A stretch of DNA of 64,000 bases from Acanthosoma haemorrhoidale. Its lineage: Eukaryota; Arthropoda; Insecta; Hemiptera; Acanthosomatidae. The stretch is from NCBI GenBank assembly GCA_930367205.1, contig OV884011.1, positions 90,877,474-90,941,473 on the forward strand. Direction: 5' to 3'. The notes below the pieces were generated by a model that was not told the origin of the DNA, made no database searches, and worked only from the letters and a program-made list of their open reading frames with translations. Shown one piece after another: positions 31,210-41,770 of the stretch. The number at the start of each line of letters is the position of its first letter. Positions within the stretch are counted from its first letter, which is position 1. The translations under genes and the position numbers were made by a program.

Positions 31210-33030
31210 ATAGGAATTAGCAAGCTAAATAAATGCTCAATCCTTGGGCTACAGAGACAGCGTAAAGGGTCAGGCAGGGGTTAATTAGGGATAGCAACTG
31301 GTTGAGTGCATTTTGAGAGAAATGATCGAAATCTAAGCTATTGGAAAACTTTAATAATAATAAGTTAATAGAATAAGGTTAATTTGGAAAGAAGGATTGA
31401 GTTGTTTATGATATCAGCTGTTTACATACCTTTTATTATTAAAAATAGTCAAGATTGCGATATATAAGACTGGGCTAAACCATTATATCTGTCGTAAAAT
31501 ATGATCTGAGAAATACAAAAGGAGCTAGGTGGAGTAGCAGGAATTATTGAAAATATATGTGTAAGTTGGTTTTAATAATGCAATAACTGATTTTATTAAT
31601 CTGTAAAGGCATTGGAATTAAAAGCATCAAACGATTGAACAATATAAAATAAACAAAATAAACATACCTGTAAAGATTAATTAAATTGTACGTTATTTAC
31701 CAGGTATTCTAGTGGATAGTCACAACACATAAACAAACAATAGAAATAAGTATTATCCTGAAAGTAACCTTCACACGCTAAACACAGCTAGCTAGATCAT
31801 CAGCTGGAGTTTACATTTGTAGACCAAAAGATGATTACAACTGAATAATGTTGATATAAGAGTTGAGGGACTTATACCAGAAGCACGATTTAGTTGAAAC
31901 CCTAAAGGATCGAAGAAGAGGTTATGGGGGGGGGGCAATACAGCAAAAGTATTGATACCAATATCCTACTTGGACAGTAAAACCAAAGAGTAAAAAAGTA
32001 TGTAAAATCACAGTGAACCATTTTTTGGGTATGGGGGCAACAATTTTGGAAATATTGATAGAGAATAGGCTTAGATATCCAAAGTCAACGCGAAAGTAGA
32101 TGTAACTAATGTAATGTGTTCAAAAGCTACTTATTTATTACTTTCTATTATTTAGTTGGACCCCCCATGAAGATTGTTAAGTAAATTGCTTTGGCATTGT
32201 AGAGTTTGGACATGTAAATTGCACGCACTAGACTCAATGCAGTTAAAATTCCATAATATATAGTTTGTAGGTTCTTTGAACAAAAGTGATTTGTAAACTA
32301 GGAATGATGGATGATCAAAATCGTTATTATCTTGTTTATAAAACAATATATTTACTTATTAAATCAATTATTTCTCTTACGCCTCTAATGACGTGTATGT
32401 AACACGACATTTAAATTAACTTTAAATATCAGGGCTTATTTATTGTTTATTTTTAAGTTAGTGGGGAGTAGTAAATACAGGACTCTTTAATGGTGGACAA
32501 CCGAATAATTTTGTTTAATTACCATCCATATTTTATAATAGCTCTCTATACTATTATCATATGTGTAATGCTTGGTTAAACGTGCTTAAACGAATGTTAT
32601 CCCAAAGATTTCGAAAAAAATCCTGTAGGAAATTCTCTTGGAGGCACTGGTCGACCTTCGTTTTGTGTCAAGATGTCACTCCCTGGATTCAGTTAACGCC
32701 GTATCTCCCTGAGTGACCTTGACTAGGTTATTATAATTCATTGACCCAGGAGCAGATGTCCGGAATTCGGGGAGCTATTTTTCTGATTCATTCTGTCTCA
32801 CAGTATTTTGTTATTTGCACCATTTTCAGCGTTTAATAATTCCTCTTATTACTCAAGAATCATAAAAAGAGTATATGGAAGAGATATATAATGCTACCTT
32901 TACTTGACTTAAGAAAAATTGCTTAAAAGTTTGTGAAGTCATCCTTCATGCGGGGAATAGTGAATTGTCTAAAGCGTTTTAAGCGGTAACCCTTCTTATT
33001 TTTCTGTTTCGGTATACTATTCTGCTACCC
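31210..33030. other. Intergenic or upstream-intron sequence, nothing recognised
   Basis: No coding frame, RNA gene or window-shared repeat was seen. Carboxypeptidase N-terminal exons could be here but none could be supported. Confidence 0.4.
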
Positions 33031-33039
33031 AAACCCAAC

Positions 33040-33992
33040 ATGCTTCCCTAAAACAAAAAAAAAAAACTACATGTTCGTGTTTTTTCCCCATTTTGTTGGC
33101 AATTCAGCCCTCAGGGTTATTATTGACCTTATATGAAAAATCCAAGGAACTATTGCAGTTCAGTACTTTTATTATTATCAATAGTACTATTGTTGCAAAC
33201 GCGCACTTTTCAAACTCCCCGCTTATCCCCTCCTTTGTGAGTACCGATCCCCCCCCCCCCGCCACTTACATTGATACTTCATTGGAAAAAACAAAATACT
33301 TATTAAACTATTTTTTTTCCTTTATTTTAGCATTTACATTGAATGAAATGAATTGAGAAAATTCAAATGAATAAACAAGCTTTTCTGGGATATTGTCCCG
33401 TAACAATAACAAAATAGAAATTTCTAGCTGACAAAAACGCAAAAACATGCTTCCCTAAAACAAAAAAAAAAAAACTACATGTTCGTGTTTTTTTTTCATT
33501 TTGTTGGCAATTCAGCCCTCAGGGTTATTATTGACCTTATATGAAAAAGCCAAATAACTATTGCAGTTCAGTACTTTTATTATTATCAATAGTACTATTG
33601 TTGCAAACGCGCACTTTTCAAACTCCCCGCTTATCCCCTCCTTTGTGAGTACCGATCCCCCCCCCGCCACTTACATTGATACTTCATTGGAAAAAACAAA
33701 ATACTTATTAAACTATTTTTTTTCCTTTATTTTAGCATTTACATTGAATGAAATGAATTGAGAAAATTCAAATGAATAAACAAGCTTTTCTGGGATATTG
33801 TCCCGTAACAATAACAAAATAGAAATTTCTAGCTGACAAAAACGCAAAAACATGCTTCCCTAAAACAAAAAACAAAAAAACTACATGTTCGTGTTTTTTT
33901 TCCATTTTGTTGGCAATTCAGCCCTCAGGGTTATTATTGACCTTATATGAAAAATCCAAGGAACTATTGCAGTTCAGTACTTTTATTATTAT
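33040..33992. repeat. Tandem repeat with ~405-bp unit, 2.3 copies
   Basis: Units start at about 33040, 33447 and 33852 with ATGCTTCCCTAAAAC. The first two are 407 and 405 bp long and differ by only a few bases and homopolymer lengths; the third stops near 33992. Each unit contains a 14-base palindrome CAATAGTACTATTG, a C-run (GATCCCCCCC), a GGGATATTGTCCC mini-hairpin and CTGACAAAAACG at its end. Open frames inside (33093-33356, 33561-33761) are the same sequence read twice and carry no motif. The core also occurs alone at 20198-20454. Confidence 0.95.
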
Positions 33993-34965
33993 CAATAGTA
34001 CGAATTGTTTTCAATTGGGGGGGGGGCTATTATCAGACTGTCCGCCGATGTATACTTAGTTGTTTGTTATATTCTTTCATTTTCCTTCCATCCATCATCC
34101 TCAACAAAAAATTCGTAACTATTAGTCAGAGAAAAAAACAGTAACAATAACGGTGGTCGGAACCCAGGGCCCCCTCTCCTGTAGGAATTGACTGAATTAT
34201 CACTGAACGAACACGATCCTAGCCAATATCAAATCTCATCAGCTATGCTCTCTTAAGAAAATTCAACCCTGCCCAGTTGGAATATTTTCACTATTGGCAT
34301 CAAATTACTAACTATATATCTGAGGTTCGCTCATTGTTTGTTGTTATTTATGAATCCCAAAATGGAAAACAAGGCTATCCTGAATCTTTTTAATGAATTA
34401 TACCTGTATGTGTAATGAGCCTATGCCTTTCGTGGAAATTGGAATTGGAAGAAGGCTAATAGGGTGATGGGTTATAGGCTTAACTGGTTGCTTACTATGT
34501 TTACGAATTGAGCCTATAATAAATAACTTCCAAAGAAAGGGAATGTGTGTTTCCAAGGTCACAATTATAAATCCTGGCTTTTTGTGGGAGGATTCGAAGA
34601 GTTAAGATATGGTATAAAGGATAACTTATGTTTGGGTAACTTATTAAGGAAGTATTTGACCTCAGAAGGGCGAGCTGTGTTAGGCTGCGAATAAATAAAT
34701 GAATTTTCATGGAAAGATACTCCTCAATAATTGAATAATTTTGTTGGAAATAAGTTTCTGGATCAGAATGTCTGTTAAAAGGTGTGGGAGAGGTGACACC
34801 CAAATTAATTAGGCTTGGTAGACAAGCGCTTCTAACTAAAAATAAAATGGAGTTAATACGTAAAACTAAAATATCTACATATTTATATCTATAAAAACGG
34901 AATCAAAAATCCAACAACTTTTTTTTTAGAGAGAATTTATTTATTTCATTATATGCAGCATCTCC
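33993..34965. other. Intergenic sequence, nothing recognised
   Basis: A G-run at 34017-34026 and AT-rich sequence; no gene or known repeat was seen. Confidence 0.4.
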
Positions 34966-35500
34966 TTTCTTTTATTGAATTACAATCCCTTCTCCCAACG
35001 TACCAGTTTGGTTTCAGCATACAGCATTCTACTGTACGCAGCGTCTTCGCATTGTGACCACACGTCCGTCACATTTCCTCTCTGTCCTGAAGGTCAAGAA
35101 CTACTACATTTCTGGTTATGCGTAGGCATTTGACCGGATTTAGTACCCCAACTGGCTTTTCAAACTGAAATCCATTCCACCCGAAACATACTTACTTATC
35201 CTAAATATCTGCCTAAAAAACAGTTAACGGTAACTCTTTTCCATCATGGATTTGAGCTAATACATCTCCTATATGAGAGTTACTAGCGTATGTTGTCAGG
35301 ATAAAGTGTTTTTTTTTAAATCGGGCAATTGAATAATGGGGTAGTTACATACCATTTCTTTAAGTTTGTCAAATATCTCCATATTTAGTTTATCTAGTTA
35401 CTTATTTTTCCTTAAGGCTTCTTGTCTCAATGTCTATCGAGTTTCGCGTGATATTTCATGCTTTTTCTGTAAAATCCAATAAGTCTGTTTGGTAAATTGA
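34966..35500 (+). mobile_element. Decayed LINE reverse-transcriptase fragment, duplicate 1
   Basis: CTTCTCCCAACGTACCAGTTTGG encodes the Y-Q-F-G-F motif of Jockey-type RT, followed by a decayed A-F-D-R-I and K-L-K-S-I-P region. The whole 530-base stretch, including the non-coding part after 35230, is repeated in the same orientation at 37960-38545. Confidence 0.65.
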
Positions 35501-35560
35501 AAAGACGACTAAAATAATGTAAATAGAATTGAGTAGAATTCCTTTATTTTGTGTTTCAAT

Positions 35561-36395
35561 TTAATTACGTAAATCGATAATAAAAGTTAATTTTGTTATT
35601 TTTGATAACTGAATTGTGAATAAATTTAATTTGTTTTGTTTATTAAATTTCTTTCTAGCTCCCAATCTTTTAAGTTGGTCAATGTGTTGTTTTATTTTTC
35701 TCTCTCCATCAAGATGTACCATGTAATAAAGGCATCCCAGCTTTTCGGTGATTATTCCTGGTCTCCATTCCACCTTGTTGTTGATAAAATATCTGGTATT
35801 CACCTTCTCCCCTACTTGGAGAGATCTGGTCCGTGGTAGGATTACTTTATTAGATTTTGGCTCGTGAAAGGGTCGTAAGGCGTCTAATCTGGTTCTTATT
35901 TGCCGGTTCAGGTATTTCTCAGCTGGTGATGTTCCATCGGCCAGTGGCAATGCCCGATAATGAAGAATTATTTTCTCTATATTTTGTTTCATGGGTAAGT
36001 TTTCTGCGCTCATAGTTTTTAGCCGGTTCTTTAACGTCTGCTCGTTGCGCTCAGTCAAGCCATTTGTGGCTGGGTGCCCTGGTGCCGTGAATTTTTTCTT
36101 TATGCCATTTGCTCGGCAATAATTTTTGAAGGTTTCATTACTGAAGATAGATGCGTTATCTGATACTAGTACAAATGGATAACCGTGTGTTGAAAAAATT
36201 TCGTTTGATAATTCGATTGTACTTGTAGAATTCGGTGCATTTTTGCAGATTTTTACTTCTGCCCAGCGTGATTTTGCATCAATGAGAAGCAGGTAATTAT
36301 ATCCTAAATAGGCCCGCCTAGTCAATATGCACACGGTCCCAGTTATTTTCCGGAGGGTCCCATTGGTGAACTGGAGCCTTTGCCGGGCTAATTTT
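35561..36395 (-). pseudogene. Gypsy integrase fragment
   Basis: On the minus strand a 281-residue frame (36406-35561) covers the catalytic core and C-terminal region of a Ty3/gypsy integrase. It contains L-L-L-I-D-A-K-S-R-W-A-E-V, L-V-S-D-N-A (second Asp), F-T-A-P-G-H-P-A-T-N-G-L-T-E-R (catalytic Glu) and H-Y-R-A-L-P-L-A-D-G-T-S-P-A-E. The segment before the first Asp is out of frame: V-H-I-D occurs in another frame near 36320-36340 next to a stop, so a shift has broken it. The sequence ends at about 36395 against an oppositely oriented RT. Confidence 0.88.
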
Positions 36396-37095
36396 GGCGA
36401 TGGCACAGTTAGACTGTGCGTAGATTATAAGGTGGGGGTAAATGACCTCTTGGTAAATACCAATTACCCAATAAAGAAAGTTGATGAGGTGCTAAATAGC
36501 CTCCGAAATTCAAGGTATTTTTGTCGATTAGACTTGTTAAAAGAATACTTACACCTGAAAACAGACGAAAAATCCAGCATTATCCAAACCATTACTACAC
36601 ACCGCGGAACTTATCGCATGAACAGTTTAAGCTTCGGCATAAAAACCGCACCGGCAGAATTCAACCGGGTCATACATCAGATATTAAAAGGCTTAACAAA
36701 AACCATAGCATATTTCGACGATATCATTGTACACGGCGAATCAGAAGACGAATGCAAAATAAACCTACTTGCTTGCCTCAAGAGGTTAAAAGAGTATGAC
36801 CTTCATCTGAATAAAAACAAGTGCACGTTTTTCAAAACAAAAATAGAATATCTTGGTCATGTAGTAGAGCACAATCGAATATCGAAATCCTCTTTAAAAA
36901 TAAAGGCAGTTATCGACATGCCCAGACCAGCGAACGTACCAGAGCTACGGCGTTTAATGGGTATCGTGATATATTATTCTCGGTTCTTGCCAAACCTGTC
37001 ATCCTTAACTTACCCCCTGCGCAAGTTACTCGGTAAAGATCAGAAATATTTTTGGTCCTCACAATGCGAAGCAGTAATCAGAAATTGTCTCATTT
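36396..37095 (+). pseudogene. Gypsy reverse-transcriptase fragment, head-to-head with integrase
   Basis: The plus-strand frame starts abruptly at D-G-T-V-R-L-C-V-D-Y-K (about 36399). It carries R-L-D-L-L-K-E-Y, Y-R-M-N-S-L-S-F-G-I-K-T-A-P, the catalytic Y-F-D-D (about 36715-36726), E-Y-L-G-H-V-V and a connection region P-E-L-R-R-L-M-G-I. It loses similarity after about 37090. No RNase H follows. The frame is open for about 230 residues, suggesting modest age. Integrase of the same kind of element lies directly upstream in inverted orientation. Confidence 0.88.
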
Positions 37096-37399
37096 TCTTT
37101 TTGGTAAGTGGACAAAAAATGGTGTTGAGCGACTAAAGAATTTCGACACTGGATGGTATGAAGGTTTAATACATAAACTAATCCATTGTCAAGTGCCCAG
37201 TAACTTAATTAAACTTTAAAAAATTCTTATGTGGCAGGAAGTGCCTTCCATGTAAACATAAAGTAAAGCTATACTAATACGGCAGCTATAATAATGGCGA
37301 CGAGATATAATTATTTTAAGTACTTGACGTAATTTTTGATAAAGGCTTAACCCTTAAGTATATTCTATTAGGTCAAACAACAAGGTACCCATCTCATTG

Positions 37400-37690
37400 C
37401 TGTTTTTATTCCTTAGCAAAATATTTAAACTGAGAATAAAATATAAAGCAATAGTTTATAAAATGCTTGTCACACCTCTATTAACCTAAGCATTGTCATC
37501 CTGGAGTATGACCTGTACTAGTTAGTAAATTCCTTAAACTACAGAGAATAGAGAATAAATTTTTAAGAATAATAAATTCAGCTAGGTGTACCACCTTTAC
37601 CCAACTACATGATATCACTGACATTGACTATAGTTATAATGTAGTAATAAAAAGCACTCAAAAGTTTCTTGATGGTGTAAGAGTAGCAAC
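37400..37690 (+). mobile_element. LINE ORF2 C-terminal fragment
   Basis: Broken frames read Y-K-M-L-V-T-P-L-L-T, then an L-Q-R-I-E-N-K-F-L-R-I-I-N-S-A like stretch and T-Q-L-H-D-I-T-D-I-D. This matches the usual order at the C-terminus of Jockey-like RT proteins. Several stops. Confidence 0.6.
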
Positions 37691-37959
37691 AATAATCTAT
37701 AAAAAGGATTGTGTATAATGTTTCAACTAGGAAGAAGATACATTAAGACATGCATTTTGTATTTTAGTTTTCATTTAAGATGCTTATATGATGGCATTTG
37801 GCAATTATTTGAAATGAGTCCAGGTAACATGAAATCCACAATAAGCTATAGTTTTGCTCACATATATTTATAACGGTGTCCTTAGAACCACAAACTTTCC
37901 TCTTCTTTGAAAGTTATAGCTATATTCTATCCTAGACCTAGTAAGTGACCGGATAAGCT

Positions 37960-38545
37960 TTCAATTCATCGCCCCATTAGCCTTCTTCAAATCATTTCCA
38001 AGATATTCAAGAAAATGCTTGTAAAGCATCTCCTTTCTCTTCTTGAAGTACAACCCCTTCTCCCAACGTACCAGTTTGGTTTCCACAAACATTCTACTAC
38101 ACAGTGTCTTCTCATTGTGGCCACACGCCCACCACACTCTCTCTGTCCTGAAGGGCAAGCACTACTGCAATACTGAATTTCTGGACGTGTGCAGGCATTT
38201 GACCGGATTTGGCACCCCAGCTGGCTTTTCAAACTGAAATCCATTCCATCCTAAACATACTTACTTATCCTTTCTATCTACCAAATAAAAAAGATACTGG
38301 TAACTCTTTTCCAACATGGATTTGAGCTAAAACAGCTCCTCATCAGATTTGCTAGCATATTTTGTGAGTATAGTCTTTTCTTAAATCGGGCATTTGAATT
38401 TTAGGGGTTACATACAATTTCTTTTATTTTGTCAAATGTCTTCATAGCTGGGTCGTCTCTTATTTTCCCTCAAGGCTTGTCTCAATGTATATCAATTTTC
38501 ACGTGATATTTCATTCTTTTTCTGTAAAATCCAATGAGTCTTAGG
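37960..38545 (+). mobile_element. Decayed LINE reverse-transcriptase fragment, duplicate 2
   Basis: Corresponds to 34966-35500 with added 5' sequence (H-R-P-I-S-L-L-Q-I-I-S-K-I-F like stretch at 37968-38010). It shares CTTCTCCCAACGTACCAGTTTGG and the downstream AACTCTTTTCCA.CATGGATTTGAGCTAA block. No open reading frame survives. Confidence 0.65.
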
Positions 38546-40126
38546 AAGGATTTCATTTTTCTGGATGTGCTTCCGAAATCAAATGTCCTAAAAACAGCAA
38601 TTCTGGTCTCATTTTATAAAAAATATTGATAAATGTTTTAAATGTTCTACAAAATTGTTAAAGAATATTATTATGTAGTCCATGATTATTGTGTTATTAT
38701 TGAATATTATTATTCTCCATATAGTATAGATGAGGATTTCGGAAGCATTTGAGAAGATCATACTCATCACCCTCTGAAAGCTAGTAGCTGGTGTTTCGTA
38801 AGAGTTGCAACAATAATCAAGTAAAATGGGTTCTGAATAATGATTCAAGGAAGAAGCTGCATTGAGACATTCATTTTGTTCTTAAGGAGCACTAGAAATT
38901 AGCCTTTTAATTACAGGTTTTTTGTTTCAGTTTTCCTACATATAAATAATAGTTAAGTGGATAATCTAGTTTTATGCATTAATTACACATTTTGTACTTT
39001 AGTTTTCCTTCAAAGGCACTCTGGAATTTGACAACTATACTTAATGAGCACATGTAATGTGAAATGAAATCGGTAACATGGAATGAAATAAAGAAACTTC
39101 TCACTGTACACACTAAACTATTTTGGTAAAATAAAAAAAATGCTGGTCATGTGAAGGGTAACCTAAACATGTACATTTTGGTAAATAAAAATCTTGATTA
39201 TGAAGACCTTAAAGATTATTTACATTTTAATTTGTAAATATATTTATTTAATATGTCAAAATGTTTTAAAAAGTAAATATATTATTATGACATAGACATC
39301 CAGAATAGAATGAAAAGTATTACCGCATAATGTAAATACATTAAGTAATTCAATATAAATTGTAAATTAAACATTAATAAATAAAGTTTTATTATTTCTA
39401 TCTATTATGGTAAAATGTAAGCAAGGACTGAACTCTCCATCAGGCATTATTTTGTGGTTAATAAAACATAATGCTAGTTTTTGTAGCATTTATATAAAAA
39501 AAAAGTCTTTGTTTTGATGAACACAGTGAATTACTTGCAAAGAGTTCACAAAAGATTGCTTTAGTCTCTTGAGGGTGGCCCTAATACACTTATAGCAATA
39601 TATTCAATGTTTCAGGATATAATTCTATTAGTTTTATTGATTGATATCTTTTTTTTTTTCATAAACAGCAATAAACACATGAATATTTTACTCTTACAAA
39701 CCTAAATTTAGTACTATTAAGTATACAATTTAACTTTTTAAAAACCACTTGACAATATTTTAGTTTTAGTAACTTAAATTAGATACCAATTCATAATTGA
39801 AGTTTAAATTACCAGATCACTTAATGTGACTGTTTGCTCTATTGAATATAGTTTACCTTGTCTATTTCAAAATGTGAATGCCCTGACCCATAGCATTCTT
39901 TCTTTAAAAAAAAATTTCAACATAATCTCCGTTGATATAAAAATAAAAGAAAAATGATTAGTAAATTATATTAAAATAAAGTACAAAAGTTTTAACTTAT
40001 TTATTTAAAAAATAACATGATACAAAATCTAAGTCTATCACAGACATTAAGAATCAGTTTCATATTGTTTGAAAAATTAGTATAAACAAGTGTTCTTTTA
40101 TAGCACTTTTTTTTATAGAGCAATGT
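38546..40126. other. Intergenic sequence between the two host genes
   Basis: The part at 38795-38885 (AGAGTTGCAACAATAATC...GAAGAAG...ACATTCATTTTGT) resembles 37675-37760, so the LINE-derived repeat continues here. The remainder is AT-rich without a recognisable gene. Confidence 0.45.
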
Positions 40127-40132
40127 TTTATT
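40127..40132 (-). promoter_or_regulatory. Candidate polyadenylation signal of the Ig/Fn3 gene
   Basis: AATAAA on the minus strand about 100 bases past the stop codon at 40232-40230. Other AT-rich hexamers lie further downstream. Confidence 0.5.
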
Positions 40133-40229
40133 TTTTACTGACACCACTGTGTGTTACACAAATGGTAAAGGTTTCCAAACAAGAAACCTTATATTATTTA
40201 AATACTGTGTATTGATAAATAGTTCAAAT

Positions 40230-41770
40230 TCAGGTGTTTTTCTTTTTTTGCCAAGGAAGTCTAAATTTTTTCCATGTTTCATTTAACTGACGATAAATCA
40301 TTAAAATTAAAATAGGAATAGCAAGTCGAGCATCTTTAAAGAAATACAGCCAACAGGCGACAACGAATAGAAACAAATCCAAAATATATTCCAAGTATAA
40401 TTTTGACTTCACTTCAAGAGAATTTTTATTCACTGTTTTAACAAATTCATTTCTTAATTCCTTAACTTCAGCTTCAGCCTCTTGCTTCCTTATCTCTGGT
40501 TGCTGTTTGACCTCATTGAATATTTTAAAATTGTCTTCTGTAGGCTGAAACTTGTTTTCTTCATTTTTCTCAGCTGCTGCTTTCAATTCATCATAACTAA
40601 GATATAACTTTGGTGAGTTTTTTTTGCTTTGCCCATATTCTCTGACTATATCACTGTAATGATTCACAATAACTTTAGTTGCTTCTGATTCTTCTGTGGT
40701 CTGTGGTCGCTTTCTTCTGTTTCTGGCAACTTCTCCAGCTTCTAACCCAATATCATTTTCTTGTTGCAAAAATAGACTTTCTTCTTTTTCCTCCGGTTCT
40801 TCAATTCTGACTTTCTTAAGACTATATTGTGATGCATCCGACCTGTCAAATCTTTCAACTGATTTGTCTCTTGTTTTAAGAATAGGCTTGGGTGTTAATG
40901 GTGATGTAGGGGGTTCATGCTTCTCATAAACTTGAGGGAACAAATCAATGATTACATTAGGAGAAGGAGATCTTGACCATTCTAATGAACGCTCTGGTGT
41001 AAGAGACCTCCTAAATAATGAGAACATTTTTGGCGATCCTTGCCTCTCTTTAACAAATTCATTTCTTCCAAGCTCTGGCGAATCTAGTTTTATTGGCTCT
41101 GGTTCTTCATTTATTGTAATCATTGGAGGTTTATGGGGAATAACTAAGGAAGTTGAAGCACTTTCTTGGATAGTTTTCATGTTGTTGGGTATCATGATTC
41201 TTGGATGATATGTATCTTCATCATCATTTTCTTCGTCTGAATAATTAGAGGATATCCTATCACTTTCATCATCTGAAACAATTTTCATATTTGTTAAGGC
41301 CGTATACTCTTTCAAACTTGTTTCTAAATTTTGAAACCGTTCTGAATATTTATCAGATTTACTTTCAAGTTCATTGAACTCATCGCTCGAATCGGATAAA
41401 CGTTTGATACTTGATGGTAAGTTTTCTATTTTAATTTCTTTATGTTTTGTTAAATGATTTCCAATAGAAGAAATGCTCTCTTTACTTAAAATGAGATTGT
41501 CCTTAAATTTTGAAGAGCTTCTTTCAATACTTCGTTTTCGTTCAATGCCATACCGATGTTTCAAATTCAATTCTGCTTCTTCTTCACTAGCCTCTCTGTT
41601 AAGTCTAATGAGAGTTAATTCGTGCATTATTTCAGAAGAACTTGCTGACAATCTTAGTTCTTGAATATTAAAAGGTTCACAACTTGTTAATTCAGGCGCT
41701 GAAAGCGATAAGGGTGGTGCAATACCCACGAACTCAAAATCCTCGTGGGACAGAGCATTGTTCCTTTCAC
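40230..41770 (-). CDS. Ig/Fn3 gene last exon: acidic tail and membrane segment
   Basis: 1541 bases, 512 codons plus stop TGA (40232-40230); acceptor CTTCTTCAG at 41771. The protein is highly charged: an acidic Ser-rich cluster (S-D-D-E-S-D-R and D-E-E-N-D-D-E-D, about 41220-41285), S-P/T-P motifs (S-L-T-P-E-R-S-L-E-W-S-R-S-P-S-P near 40960-41010) and helical Glu/Lys-rich stretches likely to be extended or coiled. Near the end come two hydrophobic runs (I-L-D-L-F-L-F-V-V-A-C-W-L-Y-F-F, about 40338-40386, and L-A-I-P-I-L-I-L-M-I-Y) split by K-D-A-R, followed by a 20-residue basic end. This looks like a tail-type membrane anchor or hairpin. Confidence 0.93.

Noticed and set aside
33093..33761. 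Two open frames with nearly the same predicted peptide
   Set aside because: They are the same tandem repeat read twice; lengths depend on homopolymer runs and no domain is visible.
33040..33992. Helitron end (CTAG with a preceding hairpin) in the 405-bp repeat
   Set aside because: The only hairpin (GGGA/TCCC) is weak and about 25 bases from CTAG, and the lone copy at 20198-20454 does not begin or end at the positions expected for a Helitron.
40696..41664. Plus-strand open frames of 60-90 residues
   Set aside because: They are shadows of the minus-strand last exon of the Ig/Fn3 gene, which has splice-consistent phase and clear composition.
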